Part shown: in pieces, positions 45,902 to 58,208 of the stretch | Numbering within the stretch: the stretch's first letter is position 1 | How the letters are laid out: each line of letters begins with the position of its first letter | Assembly: GCA_009667805.1 (NCBI GenBank) | Contig: CM019064.1 | Coordinates: 77,498,400 to 77,562,399 of the forward strand | Direction of reading: 5' to 3' | Length of the DNA: 64,000 bases | Source of the DNA: Leptobrachium leishanense | Lineage: Eukaryota; Chordata; Amphibia; Anura; Megophryidae | Notes under the pieces: generated by a model | Told to the model about the DNA's origin: nothing | What the model saw: the letters and a program-made list of their open reading frames with translations, nothing else | Databases searched by the model: none | Made by a program: the position numbers and the translations under genes

Positions 45902-46855
45902 GGGCTCTATTCCCCTCTTGACACTAAGGGAACCATGTAGAAAAACTCAGGGCGAGACGACTTTCCTTCCCTTCTTGCTCTTAAAGTACTTATTACGGCC
46001 CAGCCATTTTATTAGCAGCTGGCCTTGGAATGATATGGAGGTGCAGACTGATACCGGCTGTGGGAGTCCATAGGACTCTGTGGAGCCCTGCATTTCCCTG
46101 CCGTGAGCTTGCACTCTCACTCCGCAAAAAACATGTAAGAAGTGTGGAAGGGCATTGGGAAATATTTATTGCCAGTCTCCTGCTGCTCAGGGTGAGTGGA
46201 AACTGTGGGCTGTGCCTCCCTCTCCTTTGTAAAATGAGAAGTGAGTTTGGGATTTTTTTAGTTCCTTTATTGTAATCTGTTAAGGGATTTTGCAAAATCC
46301 CTTAACACTAGGTTTAGGAGTAGTTATTTCTTTGAGAAATACCAGCTACTGAATAGAATAGAGCTACCACGGAATGGCTTGTTTCTCTAATCCTAGGACC
46401 AAGTCAGTGGCACCTCTACATGGTATAGGAGATGTTAATTTACAGTAGGGAGGCCTTATAAATGACCTACAAGCAATGATTGCAGTAAGAGCAGAATAGC
46501 TTCTCCAGCCATTAGGATACCAAATGGATCCAATTCGAATATCCACTTCAGCTTTATTATATCTTAATGGCAAAAGGGAAATATGCCCTTTGGTTTTTTT
46601 TGCTCTGGCGCCTTTTTGTGACATGTCTTTTCAAAAGTAAACCCAAAACACCCATACTGTTCACTTCATAAAGAGTAAAATATGAATGATACCCTTTAAG
46701 GGTGGGTCAAACTAGAAATAAATTGTGATGAGCCCCCCTTTAATAGTTAATGTTAAAGTATCTCATTCACATTTTAGAATTCAATATTGTTAAATTTGTT
46801 TGAGAATGTTTTTTAAGGCACAGTGACCACTGGTTGGCTAAGTAACAAAAACAAA
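45902..46855. other. Unassigned sequence containing a perfect palindrome
   Basis: A 28-bp perfect palindrome lies at 46279-46306 (arm GTTAAGGGATTTTG). No gene, exon or transposon boundary is supported. Confidence 0.45.
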
Positions 46856-46859
46856 TTAA

Positions 46860-47258
46860 CCCCTTCACTACCAAGTGATTTTCCAAAAAAATTGTCAGGA
46901 GCCAGTGTTTTTTTTGAAAAATAATTTTTCATTAATTCATACAGTCAGAAATATTTGGGAATATTCCCAGTGTATTTCTTACTGTAATAACCTATTTATC
47001 AGGGAGGTGGCTCCACCTACTGGCCAAATGGAGTTACACTAGTTTTATCTGCAGCTCGTGGTTTCCTGCATCGGCTGCTGAAAGACTGATATGTCAGGGA
47101 ATTCATCAGCTGATTTTTAAACAGTTTCAGCATCTCGGGCATTATGCCCACGGGGCTAAACGTTTGGCGGCACCTTCTTGGACAAACTAATTTCATTTGC
47201 TTTTGTCCTTCAGAGCTGCAGATCGATACTGGTACCTGATGGTGTTTTTGAAGTCCCG
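46860..47258. mobile_element. Second TTAA family, copy 2
   Basis: TTAA at 46856-46859, then CCCCTTCACTACCAAGTGAT, matching 17499-17896 through ATATTCCCAGTGTATTTCT and CACCTTCT. A TTAA also occurs at 47262-47265 just past the homologous region, but the sequence before it does not look like an inverted end. Confidence 0.55.
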
Positions 47259-47265
47259 AGTTAAG

Positions 47266-48136
47266 GATCAAATAAAGTGGCAACATTTAGAGAACGAAAG
47301 GAGACGGATCACTACAGTGTACAGTAGGGCAGTCAAACTCACGCCCACCCATATGATCACTAAAGAAACGTGGATATCACCCACTCCCATCCTTTCACAT
47401 AAGGAGAGCCTTACTCAATCATTAGTTATATTCTTTTAAATAGCCCACCCAGCACTTCGGTCTATTGCCGGCATAGCTTTCATTTGATGTTAAAATTCTG
47501 ATATGTTCTGTAGAGATTGCATTGTGCAATGTAAAGCATGCGCAACAAATGCCAGACAAAACACGCCTCACCCATTCCCTTCTCCAGAACAGAGAATGCT
47601 CTTGCATATGTATGATGCGAGTTTGCCAAAATGTGCTGTCCGTGACTTATCGTGGTGAGAAGAAAACAAAAGTATTTCCTGTTTATGAAACTTTAAATAA
47701 TTTACATCTTTGTGAAATCAATTTGCTTAAAACATTAGATCAGATATTATTGTTTCTATGGAAACAATCATCACAGATTGATCCATAAATAAATATACGA
47801 CCAGATCCATCCAAGTTAGTGTTACTTAGAGAAAAATAGTTTTGGTTCTGCTAGTGACCTAATGATATTTGTCAAAAACACCAATGGCTATATTTAAATG
47901 GATCAAAGTAATATAATCAAAGGCATTACATGTGTGTTTGTCAAATGGCCTGATTGCCCACAAAAATGTGTTGTAAAAAAAAATCATAATATGATTTTAA
48001 TAATATAACGGTTCATTCTATCCTTAGCATTTTTAATAATTCCAATTCATTTTTGTTTCATTTTTAAAATATAATGGATACCATTCACAAAGGAAATAGC
48101 CATAAAATAACAGTAATTTATTTATTTACTAATAAA
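47266..48136. other. Unassigned AT-rich sequence
   Basis: No recognised gene or repeat boundary. Confidence 0.4.
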
Positions 48137-48846
48137 GGGCCCTATTTCATTCCTCGCGCATCGCTTTTGCGCGCACGCAAATGCGCATTTGCGCGAGGAC
48201 AAAATCATTTGCGCAGAACGTTGGATTTCAACGTTCGTGTAAACAATGCGAGTTATCGTTTGACGCGGATGGACTTGCGCGAGCGTGATGAACGGTGCGC
48301 GTCCTATACTTAACATTGTGAGTGCAAATGCGTTAAGCGGATGGTATTTCAATAGATGCACAACTTCCTACGAAAGACGTTTGCGCGCATAATTTTAACG
48401 TCTTTGAAAACCTGGTGTTAACTGCAAATCTGAACGTTCTGGCCGAATCAAAATACACCAGCACGAAAAAAAAATACAGCACAGTATAGTTACACATTCT
48501 ACACATACCCAAACCAAAAAATTGTGAATTGGTGCATATTTATTTTATTTGCTGCAGATTTATTTTGACAGGCGCAAAAGCGTTAGTGAGTCAATTAAGG
48601 TGAATTGATGTCAATTAAGGTTCTTAATTCTGATTGGCTGAATCCCGTGAAAAAAACAGCCGGCGCACTGATTTACATGCGCAACGTTACTGCGCGCGTA
48701 TTACACTTCGTTTTGCGCGTTTTTTTTACTAATGTTATTTTTTGACGGATGAGAAAATACGTTCAGATCCGAATATCACGTTAATTTTCGTGCGATAACG
48801 CTGGACAATGCCCGCAAAAAAAAATTGAGTGAATGTAATATGGCCC
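48137..48846. mobile_element. GGGCC-ended element with GCGC-rich interior
   Basis: Left GGGCCCTATTTCATTCC and right GAATGTAATATGGCCC are inverted, with AAA outside the left end and AAAG outside the right. The left part is full of alternating GCGC words (TTTTGCGCGCACGCAAATG, CGCATTTGCGCGAGG). The right part repeats TGCGCGCGTATTAC and TTTTGCGCG. No coding potential. Confidence 0.6.
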
Positions 48847-48861
48847 AAAGTGTGGCCCAAA

Positions 48862-48965
48862 GTATTTTACCAGGAAGGTTAGATTGAGATTTCTCTCGTT
48901 TACAAGTATGCCCTGGGTTCAAGAACATTGAATTGTTACAGTAGGTTCAGAAATACAAGGTAATG
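48862..48965 (-). mobile_element. LINE 3' tail fragment
   Basis: AGTATTTTACCAGGAAGG through TTGTTACAGTAGGTTCAG is the complement-strand 3' tail of the same LINE as 31083-31920. Confidence 0.7.
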
Positions 48966-49032
48966 GCATATTCAGGGGGCAGAAACAAATACCTCTTTAC
49001 AATAACCAAGCATGTTCTGAATTAGAATGTTT

Positions 49033-50198
49033 GCGCTGCACATCTGTGTGTCGAGTTCATTTTGACCGTTTTGTGCTCCCCATGTTTAAACACTATTTGA
49101 AGTCATGTTTTATTGTAAGACCCAGACAAATTATATAACCTTTTTTTCAGCAGATTCATAATATATTATCATTTTATGTATACGTCATGTCCTGCCAGAA
49201 TGCTATAACCAAAAATGGTAGAAGAAAATTGAAATTCCATTCAGATTTCCATCATTTACAGCATGTAAAATTATATTTTTCAATTTTTTTCCATCTAAGC
49301 CTTTGTGGTTATATATTCTATGGGGCACTCTTGTTAAAAAAATGAGAAATAGGAACCTGTTACTGTATTTTTCTGACAAAATACACAATTTTAGCTAAAA
49401 TTGAAAAAAACTAATCTTTTCATTGTGGGAAATGAGAAGGTGAGTTAGTGCAGCGTCATTGTTCACATTATAATTAAAAAGTGCACAATAGTGCTGCATT
49501 ACAAATAAAAAAAGAAAAAAATATAAAATTTTTGTATGCATAACCTGATAATGTTTGATATCATTGGAAAGGCCATCCTCAGACCTTTCCAACGACACCA
49601 AGTATGACCCTCTAGAGATAGGGGATCCTTTGGACCCTCCTATCTCCACCATAGGGATTTCCATAGGGAAATTTGTGGCCAGCTACGGGTTAATTCCCTT
49701 ACTGATGTCATTGCACCCATGTAGGCGGGGGGAGGCCCTGCAGGTTGGCCTGACATCCAAGATGTCAGCCACCTGCGGGAGAGGTCTGCAATCTGGCGCA
49801 GATTGGCGCCGGATCGTGGGACTGGCAGGTGAGGGCTTAAGAGAGGCATCACTGGAAAGGTCAGACTGTGACCTTTCTAGCAATGCCGCTCTTATTTTTG
49901 TTGCCCTTACCGATCGGGAGAGAGACCAAAGGACCTCCCTCTCCCCTTCCGGCACTCTCCCGGGGGGGGGGGTGCCCGAAAAGGATGTCATTGCACGCCA
50001 GCACAAAGACATCAATGTGCTGGAAGAGCTCTAATGGGACGATCTGACTTCAAGGAATTCGGACTGCCCTGGGACTCTGTCCTGAGTGGCTGGAATCTCC
50101 CCCTTCGCTTGGGAGACCCCGTGACGTATGGGAGACGCACCTCGCATGCAACGGGGAATTCCCAGGATGTCCCAAATGCGTCATCCGCAGCAATGGGG
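49033..50198. mobile_element. TTAA element copy g, left end eroded
   Basis: The right side is intact: ATCCGCAGCAATGGGG followed by TTAA at 50199-50202. The left end is worn (GCGCTGCACATCTGTGTGTCG), so no left TTAA remains. The hairpin half carries TAGGGGATCC/GGACCCTCCTA-type arms, GGCCTGACATCC/GGATGTCAGCC, GGCGCAGATTGGCGCC and the arm pair at 49836-49895 in a sequence variant not seen in the other copies. The 159-residue frame at 49555-50034 spans these hairpins and is not a gene. Confidence 0.8.
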
Positions 50199-50202
50199 TT
50201 AA

Positions 50203-51085
50203 TTGCAATAAAAGCTATGTTTTATATTGGTGTGCTTCTCATTATACATGTAGGTTACCTCTTGAGGAGCGATCAGAGGAAGCCCATATTGATGTACAGT
50301 GTAAAGCTTATTAATGACCAGTGTGCAGCACAACTAGAATTTTACAATTGAAATACATTAAAAAGCAATCATTCACACATAAAACACCCATTTCCACACC
50401 TTATAAAGCAAAATTAGTGTGCTCCTGTGGAAAAACTAAATTCACTAGGGTCCTTCTGTATAATACTGTAAACAAGCTGCAAAGCGCGGCCTCAAAACCT
50501 CACTGTACTGAAAAGTTCAAAAACATTACTGCTACATAAAGATAAACAGGGCGAGCTCTGGGATCACTCACTGCTATACTGGGATAAGATTCAGAGGATT
50601 ATTATAGCTGAAAATCCCTGTACAGTAAAGATAATGTTACTGTATTTTCCATATCATACTGATATTACTTTTATATTCTATTGGTATTTCCTAAAAGCTG
50701 TATTGCTAATAATAACATTATGATCACAAAAAATACCCATAAGAAGGATGTCTGACTAGTTTTATTATCTAACACAAAGGCCATTTCTGCCTGTATGCTA
50801 TTAATGCAGACCCCATGTGACAATGTGTAAAATAGGAGACACCATCTATAGTTCGGAATCTTTTGTTCTAGCAATATATCTGTAAAAGGCAAACAAATAC
50901 ATGAAAATTTAGAATTGATCAAATCTGCATTATTTTGGTTTGTTTAACTATGTTAGAATAATCTCTGTGCTAAAATTATATTTTACTGTATATTTGTTAA
51001 TTTTGCATCCCACATTAGAAATAAATGTTATGATGTTAGTTTCCTCAACAAATAGTGCTTTGTAGCGAAGGAGTTATTTTTTTTT
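50203..51085. other. Unassigned AT-rich sequence
   Basis: No recognised gene or repeat boundary. Confidence 0.4.
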
Positions 51086-51222
51086 AATATCTTGCATTGT
51101 ATTACTTTGTATTTCTGTAACTGTAACACTTCAATGTTCTTGAACCCAGGACATACTTGAAAACAAGAGAAATCTCAATGTATCCTTCCTGGTAAAATCC
51201 TTTATAAATAAATAAATAAATA
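51086..51222 (+). mobile_element. LINE 3' tail fragment
   Basis: AATATCTTGCATTGTATTAC through CCTGGTAAAATCCTTTATA and an (AAAT)n tail. It is almost identical to 28050-28184. Confidence 0.8.
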
Positions 51223-52144
51223 AGTGTTGAAAAAATATTTTTCACTTGAGACAAAAGATACTGTAGCCATAGTTCCGCATGTCATGTTGCATTTTTTTAT
51301 TTTTTAGATAATTTTCCATAAAGTGGTATTTGGAACACGGATTAATGTGAACACTATTGCCGACAATAAAACAGAATGCATGTTTATTTTAATAGTTCTT
51401 TGGCATTGACTATATGTCTATATATAAAATGTTGGCCTGCGTACAGGTGTGTCATTGTGCTGTCATCTCTCAGTGGTCCTTCGACAGCAGAATATCTTGT
51501 TAGCAGCCTGTCTTCAGTGCGCTCATTGTGCCAAAGTGAAATCCAGATACCCTGCACCATGGGGCTAGTGTTTTGAATTCGTCTGGACCATATATAAGAC
51601 ATCGTGAGTTAGAGCAGTGATGAACAACTGGAGTACTTATTGTACTTGCTAAATAGATTTTAGATGAAATTTTGGAGCAAATTCCCCATGATGAGGCCAA
51701 GCCATGGTATAAAGCCAAAATGTTTTCCAATGTGTCATCAGAGAAACATTTCAATTTCTGACTTTGGAATATATTAATATACTAATATTTTGACAGCCAG
51801 TTATCCTGATGGTGTTTCTCTCTCAGTATGACCCAATTGCAAATGTTGCTCTGAATTTTTTTCTGAAGAATCGTAAATGTCTAAGACCCAAGAGTAAATA
51901 TCTGAAGCTTATAAAAGCAGTGAGAGTAAGAGAGACGTCCATTAAAAGCCTAAACGGGTAAAGTGACAAATTACGTAAATCTTTTTAGGTTTGGCATTAA
52001 ATGTAGATAGTTATCCTGACAATCGATTACGGGTTTTTGATGGTCATTACAGTTATGGTTCTTATTAATGAATTCTCATCCCACCTGGCTGAGGTCCAAA
52101 AGCACACTATGTCAATTAAACTCAAACATGCAATTCTAAACATG
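51223..52144. other. Unassigned sequence
   Basis: No recognised gene or repeat boundary. Confidence 0.4.
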
Positions 52145-52152
52145 GTCTACAT

Positions 52153-52337
52153 CAGTGTTTCTCAACTCTGGTCCTCAGGACCCACTAACAGGCCAGGTAT
52201 TCCAGATATCTAAAGCACCGCACAGGTGATATGATTTGCTGCTCAGTGATTGCAGGATTCAGTCTGCATTTCCTCCAGGTGATCCTTAAAATCTGGCTTG
52301 TTAGCTGGTCCGGAGGACTGAAGTTTGAGAAACATTG
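52153..52337. mobile_element. Short palindromic hAT MITE
   Basis: Ends are CAGTGTTTCTCAACTCTGG and inverse AGTTTGAGAAACATTG. Flanks GTCTACAT (52145-52152) and GTCTAAAT (52338-52345) are an 8-bp duplication with one mismatch. It is the third copy of this family in the window. Confidence 0.85.
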
Positions 52338-52345
52338 GTCTAAAT

Positions 52346-53584
52346 CATTGCAAACAGTAAATAAAAAGTCTTCAGTTGCTATTCACTAGGCTCCAAGTTT
52401 ATGCTGACCAGTGCAACTCAGCTGTAATCGCAGAGACATATTTGTCAATGTCACTTAGCTGGTCAACACTGGCCAATACTTCTGATTTCGCCAAGGTTGC
52501 CCTATGTGAGCAGCTATGCCAATGCTGTGTCGATTCCAGCCAGCTTGCAGTAGACAGTGGCAACTCGTTGCTTAGTGAATGGTACCCTAGGCATATATCA
52601 CTGGACTTGATGGATCCAACAAGAAGCAACCACCATCTTGGTACACAGTGTGCCCAATTCGGTCCTGCTGAAGTTGATGGAGGTTTCTTTCATGCCTTGG
52701 TGCTTAGAGGCTTCAATCTAACTTGGTCCTTAGAGGCAGCTGTGCGTATTTTAGGTTTTGGACCACAGGCTCCAGAATTTGCCTTCTTGGATGCGATTGC
52801 TATGTATACTGGGTGCATTCTGTTCTGCCATCGGCAAAGGTGCTAGGTGGGTGGTGGCTTGGAATGTCAATCAACAACCATATGCTAGATCCCGACGCAT
52901 AAGAAGGCACAAATGGATTGATCATCCTTCCCTTGGATTGAGTGGTATAAATAGGGCACCCAGATTGACTCACTCCTATTCAACCTATTTTCCTGCCTTT
53001 TGGACTTTTGCTTGCCTTACATGTTTACTGCTGTTCTTGCTTTAGCAGTGGACTACCTTATCAAATTCCTCTGGATTTGCCCCTTTTGTTGTGAGTTCTA
53101 CGGACTGCATGACTGCTACATACCAAGCTCCTACTCCTCCACCTATTCAACATTTGCATCAGGGGTGTCAAACTCCACCCCCCCCCCCCATTATATAGCA
53201 AGAATTCAGGAGGACGGCGGTTGGGAACCACTCTCCTATACCATAGATGCAAAGAGAGACTTGTGCTAAGAGTTTGGTAAATATTGCATCACGGAATCAC
53301 TGGTATAGGATAATGCAGTAGTGAGGAGGCAATGGGGTATCGGAGTGAATGTTTGGACAAGGCTGCAGGGGATCTTCTGTGTTGTCTAGGCTACCTGAGA
53401 TAAGAGATGACAGCAGAATGAGAACTGATAGTGGGATAATAATAATTAAATTAATGCATTGGTAATGTCCTTTGCATAAAACCCACACAATGAAATCTTT
53501 GAGTCTTTTTTTTGGAGTTCTGACCTATAAACTCCATTCTATGCATAATGCCACACAGTGAGGAACACATGATGTAAAGATACT
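52346..53584. other. Unassigned, possibly LTR-derived sequence with TATA motif
   Basis: The 156-residue frame at 52376-52846 has no recognisable domain. Downstream, GAGTGGTATAAATAGGGCACC (about 52940-52960) is a good TATA box, followed by pyrimidine-rich CCTGCCTTTTGG and TTGCTTGCC, as in promoter halves of some LTRs. CAGGGGTGTCAAACTCC at about 53160 followed by a C run resembles a hAT terminus fragment. Nothing further can be assigned. Confidence 0.3.
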
Positions 53585-54005
53585 GGGCCTTATTACAAAC
53601 TTAATGCTAGTGTTAGCGCTCAGATGTGCAAGTGTTAATGCTAGCTTAAGTGCCTTTAGCGCATGACCTCCATATTACATTCCAAACGCTAATAGGTTAA
53701 AAAACCCATTAGCACATCGGGGATTGCGCTGGTTTCCGCGAGCTTACTCTGTGCTCCCTATACTTAACATGGGGCATGCAAAGAGTAATACTTAGCGTTA
53801 AGATTACAAAGTCCCAATGCTAATTACGCACCGCTGCGGTTAACTAAAAAAATTAATCACAGCTAGAAGCTGGTGCCAACTGAATCTTCTTCTGTGGAAT
53901 CAGTTATCACCAACTGAACACCCCCCCCCCCCGAAAATCAGATACTCACCTCTCATCCAGTGGCATGAACAGTGGACTGATCCACCGCTTCTAGCCTCTG
54001 TGAGC

Positions 54006-54821
54006 CGGGCCGGCGCTACCGCTAGGCCAGCTAGGCGGGCGCCTAGAGCGCAATGCCCGCCTAGGGCGCAGCCGGCCGACCATTTAAAAAAAAATTGTCC
54101 ACAGGGCAGCCTGGGGCGGCCGCGTGCTGCAGCCAGCCCCAATACGAGCCGGTGTCACCGCCGGCGTCAAGGAGAAGGAGACGGAGGCGTGGACTTGGTG
54201 CTTCCAGCTTCCTGCACCAAGTCCACGCCACCGTCTCCTTCACGCCAGCGGCGATGCCAGCACGCATTGAGATTGTGTGAGCTGGGGAGCCTGGGGCAAA
54301 TACCCATGTGTGAGCTGGGGAGCCTGGGGCAAATACCCATGTGTGAGCTGGGGCAGATACCCATGTGTGAGCTGGGGCAAATACCCATGTGTGAGCTGGG
54401 GCAAATACCCATGTGTGAGCTGGGGCAGAAACCCATGTGTGTGCTGGGGCAGATACCCATGTGTGAGCTGGGGCAGATACCCATGTTTGAGCTGGGGCAG
54501 ATACCCATGTGTGTGCTGGGGCAGATATCCATGTGTTAGCTGGGGCAATATATCCATGTCATGTGTGAGCTGGGGCAATATCTCCATGTGTGAGCTGGAG
54601 GCAAATATACCCATGTAAGAGCTGGGGGTAAATATACCCATGTAAGAGCTGGGGATAAATATACCCATGTAAGAGCTGGGGGAAAATGTACTTATGTGAG
54701 AGCTGGGGCAATATATCCATGCGAGAGCTGGGGCAAATATACCCATGTGAGCTTTCTTTTTTTGGGGGGGTGCAAGTAGCTGGTCTTGCCAAGGGCGCAA
54801 AATAGTCTAGCACCGGCCCTC
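54006..54821. mobile_element. hAT-like element with internal minisatellite
   Basis: Ends are CGGGCCGGCGCTA and inverse TAGCACCGGCCCTC. Flanks CTGTGAGC (53998-54005) and CCGTGAGC (54822-54829) are an 8-bp duplication with one mismatch. Inside are a hairpin at about 54168-54245 (AAGGAGACGGTGGCGTGG-type arms either side of GCTTCCAGCTTCCTGC) and then a minisatellite. No transposase. Confidence 0.8.
54278..54752. repeat. Minisatellite, GTGAGCTGGGGCA / ATACCCATGT units
   Basis: About 20 units of 20-30 bp, mostly 22 bp: GTGAGCTGGGGCA followed by GATACCCATGT or AATATACCCATGT. Unit length increases toward the right side. Frames across it give CELGQIPMCELGQIPM and HGYLPQLTHGYLPQ peptides, artefacts of the tandem repeat on either strand. 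Confidence 0.95.
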
Positions 54822-55150
54822 CCGTGAGCAGAGGAGATTGGGGACAAATAGTCCACCATCTTCCCTCCAATAATCACTCCTTAGCCTGCACGATCTCGCA
54901 AGAATGAGATTGTGCAGGGCTTTCGGCCCGGCAGCACAACCCTCTATGGATTCCTATGGACTCCAAAAGGTGATACTTGCGGTGGCACGTTAGTGCTGCC
55001 ACGAGTATCCAGGAGGGTACCGCTGTGTTATGGGGCAGGTTGCTGAATCAGCGCCTGCACCGTAATATGGTGCTAAAATGGGGACACTAAGGGGAAACTT
55101 GCAGGTGCAGGTTTTCCACCGTTGTGTCCAAAGTTTAATGCAATCTATGT

Positions 55151-56340
55151 TATATAACCCACTGTGAGGGGCAGTTTGTAACAAAAAATATCACAAAAAA
55201 ATGGATGTACCCAGTGACACATAAAAATATAATATTTTCTTAATTAAACATACATGAGAAAATCAAAGCACATGTAAGATATCCGCAACACAAGATTAAC
55301 AAACTAAGAACATTTAATTTCTTTGGTGGTAGTAGTGGCCCTTTAAATAGTTGACTGTTGAGCAACAAAACCCTTAAGACTGTAAACTGGCTTTAAAGAC
55401 ACATATCTAAACCCATGTAGCCTAAGTGAAGTGTGGTTAGGCATAAGATATGAGGTTATATGAGGACAGAATGAAGATTCACAGATTTATACAGCAAATT
55501 TTAAACCACAGCCCATATCATTTATGCATTTATTTTTCATATGTGCACTATTTATAGGATAGAGCCCCAAGGACATGAGAACATTATTCATAGATACAGA
55601 GATTATTTGTCTTTCATATTTTATTAGAGTTATTGTTTGATGTTTAAATCCTCTGTAATTGCACACGGTTTTCCCATAGAATAACTACAGATTCTTTCCT
55701 TATGTGTAAAATCTAACTAATGGCTAGGGAGATGTCTCTCTATAAAATAGAGATATACTGTATAGGTCAAAAGCCAAACTGTTAAAGACGTAAAGACGTG
55801 CAATCTTTATATTTGAGACAAGTGACATGTTTGTTTTTTTTTCCAAACCAGAATTAATATAATATCTTAAAAATATTTTAACATAAATATCATAAAAATC
55901 CTAATTTTTAAAGAAATAAAAAAGTGGCGCCACTGCAGTACCAGCAGCCTTATCCATTAAACTGGGATACCTCCCAGCATTCCTGATCCTTATCATATCC
56001 AATCAAATGATTCTCATTGAGAAACTCTTATCATAAATATACACACACGACAGTTACTTGCACTCATCTTTTTCAAATTGGTATTTTTAACCCCATCAAT
56101 TCCAATATTGAGTCTACTCAGTCTTCAAAAGCACCTGAAGGTGTTCCATGACCAAGTATACTTGATCTGGTCTGGTTCTGGAGCAATGCAAAGTAATTTT
56201 GTTACTTGCAAATGGACTCCAGAACATGTCCTTAAATTTTAACACATCAGACATGAGAGCTAATGCATTGAAATTATTTAAAAAGCTTGGAGGTTCATTG
56301 TTCCTTCACAGAAACACAGAGCCCAAGCCGTAATGTAAAT
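55151..56340. other. Unassigned AT-rich sequence
   Basis: No recognised gene or repeat boundary. Confidence 0.4.
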
Positions 56341-56526
56341 GTAGTAGCGCTTTTTGGGCAGCAGGTTTTTTGCCCCCCTGCCTGTCCGAAAGGGCTTACC
56401 TACAATGAACATACACAGAGGGACCCCTCTGTATACAAATATTGCGAGGGTAAAAGTAAGTAATTTTCCATAAAATCACTAGGTCCTGCGAGGAATTTTA
56501 TGGAAAATCACTTGATAGTGAAAGGG
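56341..56526. mobile_element. Relic of the second TTAA family, reverse orientation
   Basis: GGAAAATCACTTGATAGTGAAAGGG is the inverse of the CCCCTTCACTACCAAGTGATTTTCC end at 17499 and 46860. The expected TTAA reads CTAA. The left limit is approximate. Confidence 0.5.
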
Positions 56527-56812
56527 CTAACAGTTTGTAAATATGAGGATTTCACTCATAAGTCTGTCCCATCCCCATCAGCCCCTCAGCACTGTGTCCT
56601 TACTTCATACCATCTCAATCTCTGTGTTTTTGAACCTGGTCTCTACCCTAACTGTACAGTTTCCCCTCACATCTTCCATGTCCCACTGAATCATTGCCCT
56701 CAACATAGCATTATGAGCTTGTAGTGAAGCGTTGGATACACTTTCTGTATTAGAAATTACTATAACATTATTTACTCTGATACAATGAAGCAAAGCAAAA
56801 TCATTCTAACCA

Positions 56813-57363
56813 CAGGGCTCAAAATTTCTATTCGCCTGCTAGCATTTTGCGAGTGGAAATCAAGTGAGGGCGAGTGGGAATGCACTGGGTATACATGTAT
56901 CTGGGGTCTGTGTCTGGGTATACATGTATCTGGGGTCTGTGTCTGGGTATACATGTATCTGGGGTCTGATGTCTGGGTATACATGTATCTGGGGTCTGAT
57001 GTCTGAGGATACATGTATCTGGGGTCTGTGTCTGGGTATACATGTATCTGGGGTCTGTGTCTGGGTATACATGTATCTGGGGTCTGATGTGTCTGGGTAT
57101 ACATGTATCTGGAGCGATTGTGGAGATGAAAAAAATGCACTACGTTTATTAAACATTGAGCAGTTACATTTATTATTTTGTTTGCATCCCCATTGATGTA
57201 AACCACTTATTTTCCTTTGTTTACATTGCTTTATGTTCATATTATTTATTTTTGTAACTTTGTTTCGAATAAAACATTTAACGGTATCATTTAGTGGGGC
57301 AACTGGTGGCGAGTAACTCTTAAGGCCTGGCTAGTAGCTCGGGACTTGAAATTTTGAGCCCTG
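56813..57363. mobile_element. hAT element with internal minisatellite (CAGGGCTCAAAATTTC ends)
   Basis: Ends are CAGGGCTCAAAATTTC and inverse GAAATTTTGAGCCCTG. CTAACCA lies on each side (56806-56812 and 57364-57370), giving a 7-8 bp duplication. A subterminal TATTCGCCTGCTAGC on the left answers GCCTGGCTAGTAGC on the right. 550 bp, with a minisatellite at 56885-57113. No transposase. Confidence 0.85.
56885..57113. repeat. Minisatellite, GGGTATACATGTATCT / GGGGTCTGTGTCT units
   Basis: Eight regular units of 28-33 bp: GGGTATACATGTATCTGG followed by GGTCTGTGTCT or GGTCTGATGTCT. Frames on both strands give YMYLGSVSGYTCIWG or PDTCIPRHRPQIHVY artefact peptides. Confidence 0.95.
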
Positions 57364-57371
57364 CTAACCAT

Positions 57372-57776
57372 ATAATGAATTGTTCATTAATTATTTGAAT
57401 CTTCATATTAAAACAGAACAGACAAACGCAAAATCTATGCAATGATTTTATTACGTCTTAAATATCTGAGTGTGTTATTCAGTTGAGTTTTAATTTGAGG
57501 ATGATACGCTTTTATGCAAACAGCTAAAGAAGACATGGAAGAAAGGATGCTGATGATCAATTTTAATTTGCTATCATAAAATATTTCAATATTTGTCTCT
57601 GCGATTACTCCCTTTATGCTACGGACAGCTCAGATTCTTTCATAACAGTCAACAACTGTTGTTAAGGCAACAAAACAGTCATATGTCTATAATTATCGCT
57701 TATCCAGAGTTATTGCCCTGTAGTAAATATTATGGAGCAGTGCCTACCATCATCATGAACAGATTAAGAGTGTCAC
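57372..57776. other. Unassigned sequence
   Basis: No recognised gene or repeat boundary. Confidence 0.4.
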
Positions 57777-57779
57777 TTA

Positions 57780-58205
57780 GGCTGGGGTCAGACCAGCGCA
57801 CTTTTAACGTGCGTTCTGGTGCACTTAATCACGGCCGCACTAGTAGCAAATGACGGGCAATGACAGCCAATATACGAAGTACGGTCGCACGAAAGTCCGG
57901 CTGCGCAAAGCAAGTGGAAAATGAACGCATTTTTTCGAGAACGCTGAACCGCTAGTACGGACGAACAGAGTGCGCTGCGCCCGCTAGCGGTGTGTGTGTG
58001 TGATTTGGAGACATCAGACCCTGCTCGTGTCCGGCCAACATAACGTCCAGACGCAAAAAGTTTCCTGGTTTGGATCCGTAAAACATGACGCACGAAAATG
58101 CGCATCGTATGACCGTTTTCGCGTATTCCGTGAAAAAATACATCAATGCATTCGGACGCACTTTTTTACGTTCGCGTGTAAAATTACTTTCGTTTGACCC
58201 TAGCC
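57780..58205. mobile_element. PIF/Harbinger-like MITE
   Basis: Ends are GGCTGGGGTCAGACC and GTTTGACCCTAGCC, with TTA (57777-57779) and TAA (58206-58208) outside. Its interior closely matches the 13404-13829 copy (GCACTTAATCACGGCCGCAC, CATAACGTCCAGAC). Confidence 0.75.
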
Positions 58206-58208
58206 TAA

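Larger units (their letters stand above)
53585..55150. mobile_element. GGGCC-ended element split by a hAT
   Basis: The left end GGGCCTTATTACAAACTTAATG and interior (TACTTAACATGGGGCATGCAAAG, CCGCTGCGGTTAACT) match the 32211 element. The right part, CACCGTAATATGGTGCTAAAATGGGG, matches 18520-18560 and fades at about 55150. A hAT element occupies 54006-54821. Confidence 0.55.

Noticed and set aside
49555..50034. 159-residue plus-strand frame
   Set aside because: Lies over the hairpin string of TTAA element g. The arms create open frames on both strands and the homologous region in other copies is not open in the same frame.
52376..52846. 156-residue plus-strand frame as a gene or exon
   Set aside because: No family motif, no splice or start support, and frame lost within the same repeat-like block. 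Kept only as unassigned sequence.
54000..54870. Open frames of 103-186 residues with CELGQIPM or HGYLPQLT repeats
   Set aside because: They are translations of a 22-bp minisatellite, open in several frames on both strands, with no start context or domains.
56772..57240. Frames up to 144 residues with PDTCIPRHRPQIHVY repeats
   Set aside because: Artefact of the 28-bp minisatellite in the 56813-57363 hAT.
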